From Dryomyza anilis (lineage: Eukaryota; Arthropoda; Insecta; Diptera; Dryomyzidae): 64,000 bases of DNA. The notes under the pieces were generated by a model that saw nothing but the letters and a program-made list of their open reading frames with translations, had not been told where the DNA came from and ran no database searches. A program made the position numbers and the translations under genes. This document shows, piece after piece, positions 22,380-32,811 of the stretch (position 1 is the stretch's first letter; every line of letters starts with the position of its first letter). Location: positions 41,379,475 to 41,443,474 of the forward strand of contig OX638130.1 in assembly GCA_951804985.1 (NCBI GenBank). Direction: 5' to 3'.

Positions 22380-23770
22380 AAGTTTAAAGTTTAATAAACT
22401 CACCCGTCACCGCGACATTAAACAACCCAACAACCCGTCAACGCGCCATTCGGTCCCGCGAGTATTAACATAAACAATTAAAACAAAAATACAATCAACA
22501 CAACAACAACAGGAAGGAAAAACAACATAAGGAAGATTTACACAAACAACAATTAATATACAAAACACTTGGCACAACCCACTGAAAATAAAGTAAAATC
22601 TTGTATTTTATATAGAGTATTTTGCCACATAAATCGCGACCCACTCGACCCAATCGACAATTGAAATTTACATATTTCTATTCGTGTTTCCCAATCCGTC
22701 AATTGCCATTACTTCATCGCCAGCCAGCGTTCGCCAACTTCGTTCACTAAATTTGGGTTCGTGAAATTTTATTTAGAGTTTGATATTTGATTTCAAATGT
22801 GCAAAGTGATGATGGTATAAAATCAAAATAGAGGAAAAACTGATGCGCAGAAAGAGTTTAATATAAAACTTCTTAACAAGAAGAGAATAAATGTTTCTAT
22901 GGGCATTTTATGCACTAATTTTATATTATTCGCGGGTAGTAATTTTAACGGCTTACTCAGTGTTTTTTTTTCTTTTGTTTCAATTTGTTATGTTTTTAAG
23001 AAAATTGCAATCAGAGTTGTTGACTCTTTTCAAGTGATTGAAGTTTATTAAAAAAATAGAAGAGATAGAAAAATAGTAATTTTGATTATTAGTTTGGACT
23101 AACTAAATCCTAAATACTAAAAATATATCCAAAAATATATCCAAAAATAGTCTAAAATAATAAAAACATTTGGAGTTTATTTGCAAATACCTTGAAATTA
23201 TATTCGAATATTGGCATTAGTTTGCATATTAAACTTAATTAAATAAAAACTAGTTTTTAATATACCTTCTATATTTTTATTCTAAGAAATGGCTGAAAAG
23301 GGCCTTAAATTACAAATGCCATACAAATAAACTGAGTATGCCACTCAAAATAGCACATATGTGTAATTCATATAGGAGTAATAGAAATGATAAGTGTAAT
23401 GTATTAACAGTATATTGATGATATCCAAACGAATGTAGAAAGCTGCTAATGCATAATGCGGCTTATGATTCGATGGAATCCGATGTATTTATTGAAAATA
23501 GATTTCTAACATATATTAAATAAATATGCATCTAAATTGTGAATTTGTAAAGGTCTTTATCATATAAGAAGAACAAAGGGCATTAACAATATAATTATCT
23601 AAAATGTCCGCAAAACATTTGTACATATAGTGATGATAATAAGAAGGTGCAAGAAGAAGATGTGGTCCTGCCTAAAACATTTATGTCCAAGGCACATTGT
23701 AGAGTTTTTTTTATTGTTTTTCCTTTATTTTTTAAAAGAAAAAAACACATGTTTCGCCGCATAATGCATG
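22380..23770. other. no gene; interior of the TIR element
   Basis: CA/ACA-rich sequence (22440-22570) reminiscent of insect 5' UTRs, then AT-rich DNA. No reading frame of note. Confidence 0.35.
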
Positions 23771-23788
23771 CAATCATCACTATTTATA

Positions 23789-24100
23789 ATAATAATAATA
23801 GTTTGGCGCTACAGTCCTATATAGAACTTCGGCCGAGCTCTCTCACCATTTTGAGCTGTGCGTGTTATATTTGTACTCAAAGTGGTGGGACCTACAGTTT
23901 ATTGCCGAATCCGAACGGCGGGTGAGAGCTTTTCATAGGCAATGGTTTTACTCTCGTAGGTTTGCCATTTACTGACGAGAGGTAGCGCGGTATAGAAAAA
24001 TGTTTTCTATGAAAAGATGTTGTTAGCCCCAGTCCAGGCTTGAACCGGGGACCTTTCGGCTCGCAGTCCAACGCACTAACCACTGAGCTACCGCGGCTAC
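23789..24100 (-). mobile_element. tRNA-derived SINE with 13-bp target duplication
   Basis: Full-length copy. It is flanked by an exact direct repeat ATCACTATTTATA at 23776-23788 and 24101-24113, the product of target-primed reverse transcription. Head at the right (minus strand GTAGCCGCGGTAGCTCAGTG), tail at the left (ATT repeats). Confidence 0.95.
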
Positions 24101-24865
24101 ATCACTATTTATACCTATGTTTTTATTAATTTTGTCTTAAATCTAAATAAATTGCGGAAGATATTCTTTTGTTGTTTATATTTATTTAATTTTGACAAAT
24201 TTATTTGGCATAAAATATCATTTACAAAACACACCACAAAGTTCACCTCAATGTTTTCACATTTAGAATAAGAATCGCATTATTTACGTTTGTGAAGTGA
24301 TAAAATGTAAACTTGAAATGAAAATGAATATGATAAAATTTTTATCACTTCACCGCTTCACAGATCGAGAATCGACTCCCTGATAACCATAGCGATTAAG
24401 ATTTTTAATTATGTAAAAAAAATTAAAATGAAATGCTGATTGTTGAGAAAAATATTTAATTATTTATCAAAATAACGACGAAATTTAGAAATGAATAGGT
24501 AACGCAGAAATTCTTTTTTTTTAATTTTCTGGAAGTGGCCCAACAGTTAATTCTATTATTTCGTTGGGAAGTTATAGCGAGGAAGCGCCGCAGACGACAT
24601 TTTTTTTAGAAAATATTATTTTTTTTATTTTTTAAAACATAAATGCAAAAATGTATAATGGACTCCTGAGTAAATTCCTTTTTGTTTGGGTACCCACACT
24701 TGTATCTATATATTATTCGTGTAAAATGAACTCAGTTGTTAAAACTAAAAAGCGTTCTGAGGTCACTGGGGTAATCGTGAGATCATTACCTTTCATTTCA
24801 GTACTTACAGTTTTCGATTTATCTAGGGTACCACAAGTCCGGCCGCGCCCTAATTTAGCCTGGGA

Positions 24866-25449
24866 CCCAAACAGATAGTTTGAAGAAAAATATTTTTCTT
24901 CATCCGGTTATGTAAAGTTCAGCCAATTTGTTTGTTTGGAGATTTTTTTGGTAGGAATAACGGCTTTTTTTTCCATATATGTGCTATTCCACACCAAATC
25001 GACCAAAAAAAAAAAGAAAATTTTGAGATTTTACAATTTCGATTTCCATGCAATATGGGCAACCGTTAAAGCGTATTTAGATATGCATTGAATAATTTGT
25101 TTTTATCTTTTTCGATCACTACTTCCAGAGATACAGTGCTTCAACGTTACAAAAAATGGGTCAATATCTCTCGTATTAAAGCTAATAGAATAAGATTTAG
25201 AGCAATTAAGTTATAACTTCTTAACTTGAACATGCGGTCCCTGGTCATTATCCTTGCACTTCAAAATTAATGGCTTTAAAAATTACCCATTTAAAATTTT
25301 GAAAAAATCGAATATTTTGGTTGATTTAATTTCAGGATGTTCATGTCAAATATTTTGATGGCATCATATTTTAAAAAATAATTTTTATTAATTTTTTGTA
25401 TTGAAAACAAAAAAAGTTTTTAATCTAGTTTTGAGATATTGACTTTGGG
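24866..25449. other. no gene seen
   Basis: AT-rich DNA with a TATTCCACACCAAATCGACC word near 24987, a motif that looks like a dispersed repeat. No coding signal. Confidence 0.35.
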
Positions 25450-25460
25450 ATATAGATTTT

Positions 25461-25776
25461 TACCGCGGTTGCTCAATGGTTAGTGCGTTAAACTGCGAGC
25501 CGAAAGGTCCCCTGTTCAAGCCTGGACTGGGGTAACAACATCTTTTCGTAGAAACATTTTTCTATACCGCGCTACCTCTCGTCAGTAAATGGCAAACCTA
25601 CGAGAGTAAACCCATTGCGTATGAAAAAGCTCTCACCCGCCGTTCGGATTCGGCAATAAACTGTAGGTCCCACCACTTTGAGTACAAATATAACACGCAC
25701 AGCTCAAAATGGTGAGAGAGCACGGCCGAAGTTCTATACAGGACTGTAGCGCCAAACTATTATTATTATATTATTA
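25461..25776 (+). mobile_element. tRNA-derived SINE with 11-bp target duplication
   Basis: Full copy with small changes in the head (TACCGCGGTTGCTCAATGG). Flanked by ATATAGATTTT at 25450-25460 and 25776-25786. Tail TTATTATTATATTATT. Confidence 0.93.
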
Positions 25777-25937
25777 TATAGATTTTACAGAGACTAGAGA
25801 CATTTTAAAAATACTGTTGAAAACATTATTTTTTTTGCAATACAAGAATATGTCAAAATTTAGAAAACTAATTAACGGCCATACCCGTTTTTACAATGTT
25901 TTTACGTTTCAGTCCATATCTGTGTTTATTGGCATGA

Positions 25938-26645
25938 TTTTTATACCCTACACCTATGAGGTACAGGGTATATTAACTTTGTGCATATATTGTAACGCCC
26001 CTTAGGAGGCGTGTCCGGTATGGAAAAGTATATATATTCTTGATCAGCATCACTACCCGAGTGCGTTTAGCCATGTCCGTCTGTCTGTCTGTCCGTCTTG
26101 CTGTCTTGCTGTCCGAATACAGAATAACTTGAGAAATACTGATCAGAATGCGATGAAATTTCGTCTCAATATAGTTTAGCCAAAAGTAGGAACTGAGTTT
26201 GAAAATGAGCAAAATCGGTCAACGGACACGCCCACCTCCCATACAAGTCACTTTTATATAACTTTTTCGAAACTAATAACTCGAAAAGTATTCAAGGTAT
26301 AGTTATAAAATTTAAAACGTATTGTTAGAATTCACCTAAAAATATGTGGTCCAAAAATGGGCCGCCCACTTTTTTTTCATTATTTCCCGGGTTTTCATAG
26401 TGGAAATTTGATCCGTAAATTATTAAAATCAAATCTATGAAATATTAGCCTTTCAAAATTTTAAATATAGGCGTGGTCCGCCCAATTATATTTTTCAAAT
26501 TTTTTATTTTTTTTTTATTTTAAAATTTTTTTTAATTTATTGGGATATAAGACGTAAATTTCTGATATATGTATAATATTCTGAGGGTTAATATCCCCAC
26601 CAAAGGTGTAGGGTATTCCATAGTCGGGCCCGTACCGACTATAAA
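25938..26645 (+). repeat. dispersed 'TATACCCT' repeat, copy 3 (longest)
   Basis: Opens TTTTTATACCCTACACC, then GTCCGGTATGGAAAAGTATA, the CTGT/CCGT microsatellite and a unique 350-bp interior. Closes AGGTGTAGGGTAT with a hairpin AGTCGGGCCCGTACCGACT. The ends TACCCTACACC and GGTGTAGGGTA are a perfect 11-bp inverted repeat. Confidence 0.72.
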
Positions 26646-27126
26646 AATTCGCCCCATGTGACCGAACTTACCCATGTGACCTAACTTTCCCAACTCGTTA
26701 ATTATGAAAAATACACCAACACATCTAAAGCTCGAACTTTCAAAAATGCAAGTTGGACTTATAGTTTTACAACGAAGATATACAAAAATACATATTTCTT
26801 CTAAAAACTATGGCGCATTAGTATAGACAGTTTAAAGCCAAATTTAAATTCAAAATCATCTTTTTGACAATTTATTCTACAAAAATTCTAAAAAAAGTCG
26901 AATTTTTTTAAAGTCGAATTATTAAAGTTGTCTAAAATTGTCTAAGTTTATACGCCTATAATGTTTAAATTCGATTTAATATTGATACCCTGAGACTAAA
27001 TTTATGTCATTTTTCAGGAATATTTAGGGCATATTTCCGGCCAACACACATATAAATGGAATATTTTGGGAAGTGTATAGCAGGTTGTAAAATTTTGTGG
27101 AATTTTAATGACAGATTCACGGCATA

Positions 27127-28294
27127 AGGACTGCGTCGAATAAAATTGTCCGTTACATATCTTCCCATAATGTGCTATTGCAAGATTCAAATTAAAAAAA
27201 TTTGATCATAGTAGCTCTGAATTAAATGGTAGAAAATAATTTGTGTCAGTTATAGTCAATACAAAATTTATTTAACGCGAAAATGGCAAACGAAGTGGAA
27301 GTGCGAGAAAATATAATTAAAATTTTTCAAAAACAACCTAGTTGGTCTTTTAAAAAAATTGCCAAGGAGGTAGGGGCTAACCCTAAGACCATTTCTCGCG
27401 TTATCAACCGCTTTAAGGAAGACCTGAGTATTAATCGGAAGAAAGGTTCCTGTAAAAAAAGGTCCACATGATCGTGAAAAGTCGGAGAATATTTTAATGT
27501 GAATATTTTAAGGAAAGATCTAAGCATATCCGGAAGGAAATTGGCGAGAAAGGCGGATTGCTCAGAATCGTTCGTGCGCAGGACTAAGAAAGAAGCTGGG
27601 CTGAAGACGTACAAGGTCCAAAAAGTTCCGGATAGAAATGCCGTCAAGAATGGAACCGCAAAACAACAAGCTAAAAAGCTGAACCAAGATTTTTAAAAAA
27701 ATTCGATTGCTGCATAATGGACGACGAAAAATTCAAATAAAAAAAATGACAAAATTCCCAAAGAAATTCCTTGTTTGGCAGGCAATTTGCAGTTGTGGAA
27801 AAAGGAGCAGCTCATTCGTGACATCGGGTACAATTAATAGCCAACATGAAGTGTCCACATTTTTTTGGCCTGACCTCGCTTCATGTCACTACAGCAAAAC
27901 GGTCTTAGAGTGGATCCAAAAAATGCAGTGATTTTGGTGCCTAGAGAAGCCAATCCACCAAACTGCCAAAACTCAGGCCGATTGAAAGATACTGGGCTTT
28001 AGTAAAAAGGGAGATGAAGACAACAAAAAAGTGGCTAAAGACCTTCAAGACTTTAAAAGAAAGTGGTCTTCAGCAGCTGTGAGGGTGTCGGACACTACCA
28101 TTACAACATTAATGGAAGGGGTTCCGGAAAATTAAAACTTTTTATTAAAAAATATTAATTTCTGTTTTTTTTATTTTTTTTTTTAAATCTAAAAATAATT
28201 TGCAAAATAAAATATTTTATTCTATAAAAATTCGATTACTAGATTTCTAGATTTTTTCATTTTTGTAGCGGAAAATTTTATTCGACGCAGTCCT
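27127..28294 (+). mobile_element. Tc1/mariner element, 1168 bp, TA duplication
   Basis: TIRs: left AGGACTGCGTCGAATAAAAT, right reverse complement identical over these 20 bases. Both ends are flanked by TA (27125-27126 and 28295-28296), the hallmark target site of Tc1/mariner. The length fits an almost full-length copy. It contains the transposase remnant described separately. Confidence 0.92.
27283..28133 (+). pseudogene. Tc1/mariner-type transposase, broken
   Basis: The start codon at 27283 opens a helix-turn-helix N-terminus (SWSFKKIAKEVGANPKTISR, residues 20-39), followed after a frame break by a second HTH-like part (RKADCSESFVRRTKKEAG). The first catalytic Asp block (IMDDEKF) is in another frame near 27714. 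The second is FFWPDLASCHYSKTVLEWI (27870-27920). The third-region motif NPPNC...RPIERYWAL is present but split by frameshifts near 27950-27995, so the exact DDE/DDD spacing cannot be read. A stop at 27469-27471 and at least three frame breaks show that it is inactive. Confidence 0.85.
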
Positions 28295-28599
28295 TATTTT
28301 GGGATAAGGCAGTTCGGGCAGACAGCTTGTGATGCAAAATCCGCCTTTCTCTTTTTAAAATATGTCGAAAAATGTTTCGAAACTGCCTCGACCCTGCCTA
28401 AAATTTTGTCTTGGGACATTTTGATATAGAACTCAAAATATTTAAAACTTGAATTTTGTATTCTTCAGAATCTTTGTCAAAATACAATGGCGCATATTCG
28501 TAGACAATTTAAATTCAACTTTAAAATAAAAGTTACCCGCTATTTTGGACAATTTTAACAAAGATTAAAATGTCAACATAGACGCAATGTAGAGAGAAA

Positions 28600-30116
28600 A
28601 GCTCGAAAAGGCGTAAACTATTCAAATAACAATCAAAATAAAAAACAGCGTCTTTTTCCATATATTGCGATCTTTATAAAAGGCGTAAAACATTCTGTAT
28701 TTTAGGCGCCTTTTCCATTTTGTGTTTATATTTTTTGAAAATTTAGCGCCTTTATCTATAGTTTCCGCTCTTTTAAAAAGGCCCACAAATTCTGAATATT
28801 AGACGCATTTTCATTTTGTATTTTTTTTGAAAATTTTGCGCCTTTCTCTATATTTTGCGTTTTTTTTTAGATAGGCGCAAAAATTCTGTAAATTCTGCGC
28901 CTTTTCCATTTTGTAATGTTTTAAAAATTTTGCGCCTTTCTCTATATTTTGCGCCCTTATGTAGAGGCGCAAAAATTTGGTAAATTAGGCGCATTTGCAA
29001 TTTTATGCATTTTTGAAAATGTTGCGCCACTTTCTATATTTCACGCTCTTTTAGAAAGGCGCAACATTTTTGTTAATTAGGCGCACTGGCAATTTTATGC
29101 TTTTTTGAATATTTTGCGCCCTTCTGTAGAGGCGCAAAAATTTGGTAAATTAGGCGCATTTGCAATTTTATGCATTTTTGAAATTGTTGCGCCTTTTTCT
29201 ATATTTCACGCTCTTTTAGAAAGGCGCAACATTTTTGTTAATTAGGCGCATTGGCAATTTTATGCTTTTTTGAACATTTTGCGCCCTTCTTTATATTTTG
29301 GCCCTTCTGTAGAGGCGCAAACATTTTGAAAATTTTGCTCCATTCTATAGGGGCTCAAAAATTTTGTAAATTAGGCGCATTTGCAATATTATTCATTTTT
29401 TGACATTTTGCGCCCTTTTCTATATTTTGCGCCATTCTGTAGAGTCGCAAAAATTTTGTAAATTAGGAGTATTTGCAATTTTATGCTTTTTTGAAAATTT
29501 TGCGCCTTTCTCTATATTTTGTGCCCTTCTATAGAGGCGCAAAAATTTTGTAAATTTGGCGAATTTGTAATTTTATGCTTTTTTGAACATTTTGCGCCTT
29601 TTTCTATATTTTGCGCCCTTCTATAGAGGCGCAAAAACTTTGTAAATTAGACGCATTTTCAATTTTATGCTTTTTTTAACATTTTGCGCCTTTCTCTATA
29701 TTTTACGCCCTTCTGTAGAGGCGCCAAAATTTTGTAAATTAGACGCATTTGTAATTTTATGCTTTTTTGAACATTTTGCGCCTTTTTCTATATTTTGCGC
29801 CCTTCTATAGAGGCGCAAAAACTTTGTAAATTAGACGCATTTTCAATTTTATGCTTTTTTGAACATTTTGCGCTTTCTCTATATTTTACGCCCTTCTGTA
29901 GAGTCGCAAAAATTTTGTAAATTAGGAGTATTTGCAATTTTATGCTTTTTTGAAAATTTTGCGCCTTTCTCTATATTTTTGCGCCCTTCTGTAGAGGCGC
30001 AAACATTTTGAAAATAAGCCTCATTTGCAATTTTATTATTTTTTGAACATTTTGCTCTTTTCTCTATATTTTTCGCCCTTCTATATAGGCTCAAAAATTT
30101 TGTAAAATAGACGCAT
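28600..30116. repeat. tandem array, ~92-bp monomer, about 15 copies
   Basis: Degenerate monomer with GCGCCCTTCTGTAGAGGCGC (a hairpin word), then TTTTGTAAATTAGGCGCATT, TGCAATTTTATGC and TTTTGCGCCTTTCTCTATAT. The GGCGCAAAA word recurs at about 29442, 29536, 29626, 29719, 29812, 29902, 29996 and 30090, with spacing of 90-94 bp; some units are shorter (about 74). Short readings through it are repetitive artefacts. It abuts an RTE-like endonuclease fragment at 30117. Confidence 0.88.
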
Positions 30117-30540
30117 TTGCTGAAATCTAGTACTACAAATTACCATGTTTCGTGCTGCAGCGAAATCGATCAGCCTCATTCCATTGTCGGAGATGTTGTC
30201 GTGGAGGCTGAATTGTCCAACCGTTGAACCAAAGATACCCTGATGACCCACCTTGGCATTAATATCGCCAATCACAATTTTGATGTCGTGACGGAGGCAG
30301 CGCTCATAGGCTTCGTCGAGGCGCTCATAGAAAGTCTCTTTAGTTTCATCGTCCTTCTCATTCGTCGGAGCGTGCGCACAAATTAGGCTGATATAGAAAC
30401 CCGATCTTCAGGTTGAAACCCGATCTTCAGCTGGTTGCTCGGGTTAACGGGGTTCACCAACGCGAAGGTGAGACTAGGAATTGTGTATGAGTGGCTATGG
30501 CAACTAACAGAAGTCGGTTACTGGCTTGCGCGTGCACTAT
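30117..30540 (-). pseudogene. RTE-like LINE endonuclease fragment
   Basis: The minus reading contains IGDINAKVGHQGIFGSTVG and NGMRLIDFAAARNMVICST, the conserved core of the apurinic endonuclease domain of RTE-type LINEs (normally GDFNAKVG). The upstream part (30540-30280) holds the preceding endonuclease blocks (ETFYERLDEAYE in another frame). It ends abruptly at 30117 against the tandem array. Same orientation as the reverse transcriptase at 19876-21640. Confidence 0.8.
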
Positions 30541-30544
30541 ACCA

Positions 30545-31335
30545 TTCTGAATAACAGATAATCATAATATTATAATTTACGAAGACATTCGTACCAAAAA
30601 AAACATTATTAATATTCATAATTTCATAACATCTTATACTAAATACTCTAAGGTACAGGTGTACCTTTTCCGCCATTAACGTAATATAAGTTCTTCAGTC
30701 ACATAAAGGTTATACATAGATTGAACACTTTATCATAAAATCAAAATATTTTTACTTTCGGACTTTAAAAAAAAAAAAAAAACAATTAACACATAAATTA
30801 TTAACTGATAACCGTTTTTAAATATCTTCAGTGGTTTAGTAAATATAGAATTATAAAGTCGCAATATTTTTTTGTTTTTTTCATGGTTGAAGTATATACA
30901 GGTTCGTTCATCTAGACAATTAGTTAACATACACTATGTTGAGAATGTCAATAAAAAAATTTTAAAAATACAAACAATTAACTGTCAATTTAAACTTTAT
31001 TTGAAGGTTATGTTTTTTGCACATTAATTTGGCAAATTTATTAAAATTTAACACTTCAAATTCACTTTTTCTTTTATTATAAACTGCGATGTTCTTCTGG
31101 AGTCCATAGACAGCTTGAAAATTACAAAAATGTTGAAATTTATTTCTTTTAAAATTTTAAGTTTCAATTTTTTATGAATTTGTAAACAAAGTATTGATGT
31201 TTTGTTTTAAATTTTTCGTAAACAAATGTTGAGTTTTTCAAACAGTTTTCAAAAAAAAGTAAATAGCGCCGTATTTTTATAGATGACTCGATGGAACATT
31301 GATGGAACATCGATGGAACAATGAAGACAGCGTAG
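30545..31335. other. no gene seen
   Basis: AT-rich spacer. At 31285-31325 GATGGAACA is repeated three times just before the gag remnant. Confidence 0.4.
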
Positions 31336-31369
31336 CAGCGCTTATTGTGGAGGAGGCGCAGCCGAAGTA

Positions 31370-32029
31370 TTGCAGACTGTTCCAGAAAGTGATCGAAACA
31401 GTTATTTAGCGGTTATGGCTGCACTGCAGCGAAAATATGGCAGTGATCATATGAAACAGATATACCGAATGGAGCTGAAGGGCAGAATGCAACGAAATGG
31501 CGAAACTTTGCAGGCGTATGCAGCGGACGACGAGAGGCTTGCGCATTTGTCGTATGCAGATTCAACGAGTGATTTCATAGAAAAAAGCAAGATCGAAGCT
31601 TTTGTTGATGGCATACGCGATCAGGAGACAAAACGTGCAACAGTGATTACGCCCAAGGTAACATTTACGGAAACGGTTACCATAGCTCTAACACAGGAGA
31701 CAGCAAATGCGATGTGCCGATCGGCTCCAAAGGCGCGTAGAATTGATGTGGAGAACGATGATTTATTTCAAGTAGTGTGCCAAGCAGTTAAAGCAGGCGT
31801 TAAAACCGAACACACATCAGCCAACAAAGACACCCAATTCAAAGGTAAATGTTACAACTGTGATACATATGGGCATATGGCACGTGACTGTCGTAAAAAA
31901 CGCAAGCGCTCAATAAATCAATCTGCAGATGAACTAAGACATGAAGAAAGACAGGATCATGTCCAAAATAACGTAAATTTTAATCAAGCTTTAAACTCAA
32001 ACGAGTCAGTTCTGCGGGGCACGATCTGA
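31370..32029 (+). pseudogene. gypsy gag (5'-truncated)
   Basis: The 219-residue open frame corresponds to the C-terminal half of a Ty3/gypsy Gag. A capsid-type block (YLAVMAALQRKYGSDHMKQI, residues 12-31) is followed by a single CCHC zinc knuckle CYNCDTYGHMARDC (about residues 161-174), which binds RNA. The N-terminal capsid and 5' LTR are missing: sequence similarity stops near 31340. Protease, RT and integrase follow on the same strand and end in an LTR at 35408-35952. Confidence 0.8.
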
Positions 32030-32124
32030 CTCCCATAACCGATTGCTCCAGAATCTCCATTTCACAAATTTCTCGAAAGTCGAATAGTTTAACTGTCAAG
32101 GGGCTAATTGATTGTGTAGCATAT

Positions 32125-32706
32125 ATGGTAACGTTGGATACAGGAGCTTCACACTCAATAATAAGAAGTATTTTTAGGGACGAAATAGAGCCGCTTATCG
32201 GAATAAGATTGCAAACAGCGACAGGTGAAGAGGCTCCAATTAGAGGAAAAATTACCAAGGAAATCACTATTGGCACTACGACAGTTAAGCATGATTTTAT
32301 AGTGGCGGAAATAGTAGACGAAATAATACTTTGCATGGACTTCATGATAAGAAACGGCTTCACACTTGATTTAACAAGGAAAATTTTGAGTTATGCCAAC
32401 ACGGAGATCCAACTAAACATTGATTGTGACCAATGCCCGAAAATTAAACAAGGTATTGCTCATAAAAATAGAAAAATACCACCTAATTCAGAAGCAATTG
32501 TTTGGGCGAAATTAAATGAAGATTGTGGAATAAGCAAGTTGTGGGTTATAGAAGCGAATGATGAGCAAATGATCAGAAGTAATATTGTTGTCGGAAGAAC
32601 ATTAGTAGAAGCGACAAAAGACAAAGTTGTTCCAATAAGAGTTCTCAACATGGAAAACTCGTCCAAATTAATTAAAAAGGGAACAGTGATAGGCCAGTGT
32701 CAATAG
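32125..32706 (+). pseudogene. gypsy aspartic protease
   Basis: The open frame starts with MVTLDTGASHSIIR, carrying the catalytic Asp-Thr-Gly at residues 5-7. A flap-like stretch (residues 30-45) and ILCMDFMIRNGFTLDL (about residues 68-83) follow, the second conserved retropepsin block ('ILGxDFL'). The frame then continues about 100 residues as a linker to RT. A gap and a frame change separate it from gag (stop at 32027) and from RT (stop at 32704). Confidence 0.82.
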
Positions 32707-32811
32707 GCATCAGCAATTATAAATTGTGAGTCAAATCCATCAAGAGACTACGACACATCGCAAATAAACAAACAATCTACTCACAGGTTTATAAATGAGT
32801 GGACGAATGAT

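Larger units (their letters stand above)
21952..24380. mobile_element. 2.4-kb DNA transposon with ~35-bp TIRs, no transposase seen
   Basis: Left end GGGCTCGATTCTCGATCTGT followed by AAAGCGGTGAAGTGA. Right end reverse complement GGGAGTCGATTCTCGATCTG followed by TGAAGCGGTGAAGTGATAAA. Subterminal ATTTTATCA/TGATAAAAT words are also inverted. The interior carries a GC-rich, CpG-rich segment (22200-22460) and a SINE (23789-24100). No transposase reading is recognisable. The GGG start would suit PIF/Harbinger-type ends, but no TWA duplication is visible, so the superfamily is open. Confidence 0.65.
21810..24865. repeat. long-TIR (foldback-like) element, interrupted
   Basis: Left arm (21810-21951) has AATAGGGTGCAATAGGATAT, TGTGGTACCCTAA and ACTCAAATGAAAGGTAATAA. 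Right arm (about 24735-24865) is the reverse complement of TTAGGGCGCGGCCGGACTTG, TGTGGTACCCTAG and GTACTGAAATGAAAGGTAAT. The arms also resemble the terminal arms of the element at 46011-48060 (ACCGGTGTACCTAC and ACCGGTACACCTAC). A second TIR element (21952-24380) sits at the end of the left arm. Confidence 0.55.

Noticed and set aside
21952..24380. PIF/Harbinger assignment for the GGG-starting TIR element
   Set aside because: The ends would fit, but the flanks (GTG and TGA) do not give the expected 3-bp TWA duplication, and no Harbinger protein is encoded, so I left it unclassified.
28600..30116. CRISPR-like array
   Set aside because: There are no unique spacers: the whole ~92-bp unit repeats, and the context is eukaryotic. 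It is a minisatellite.
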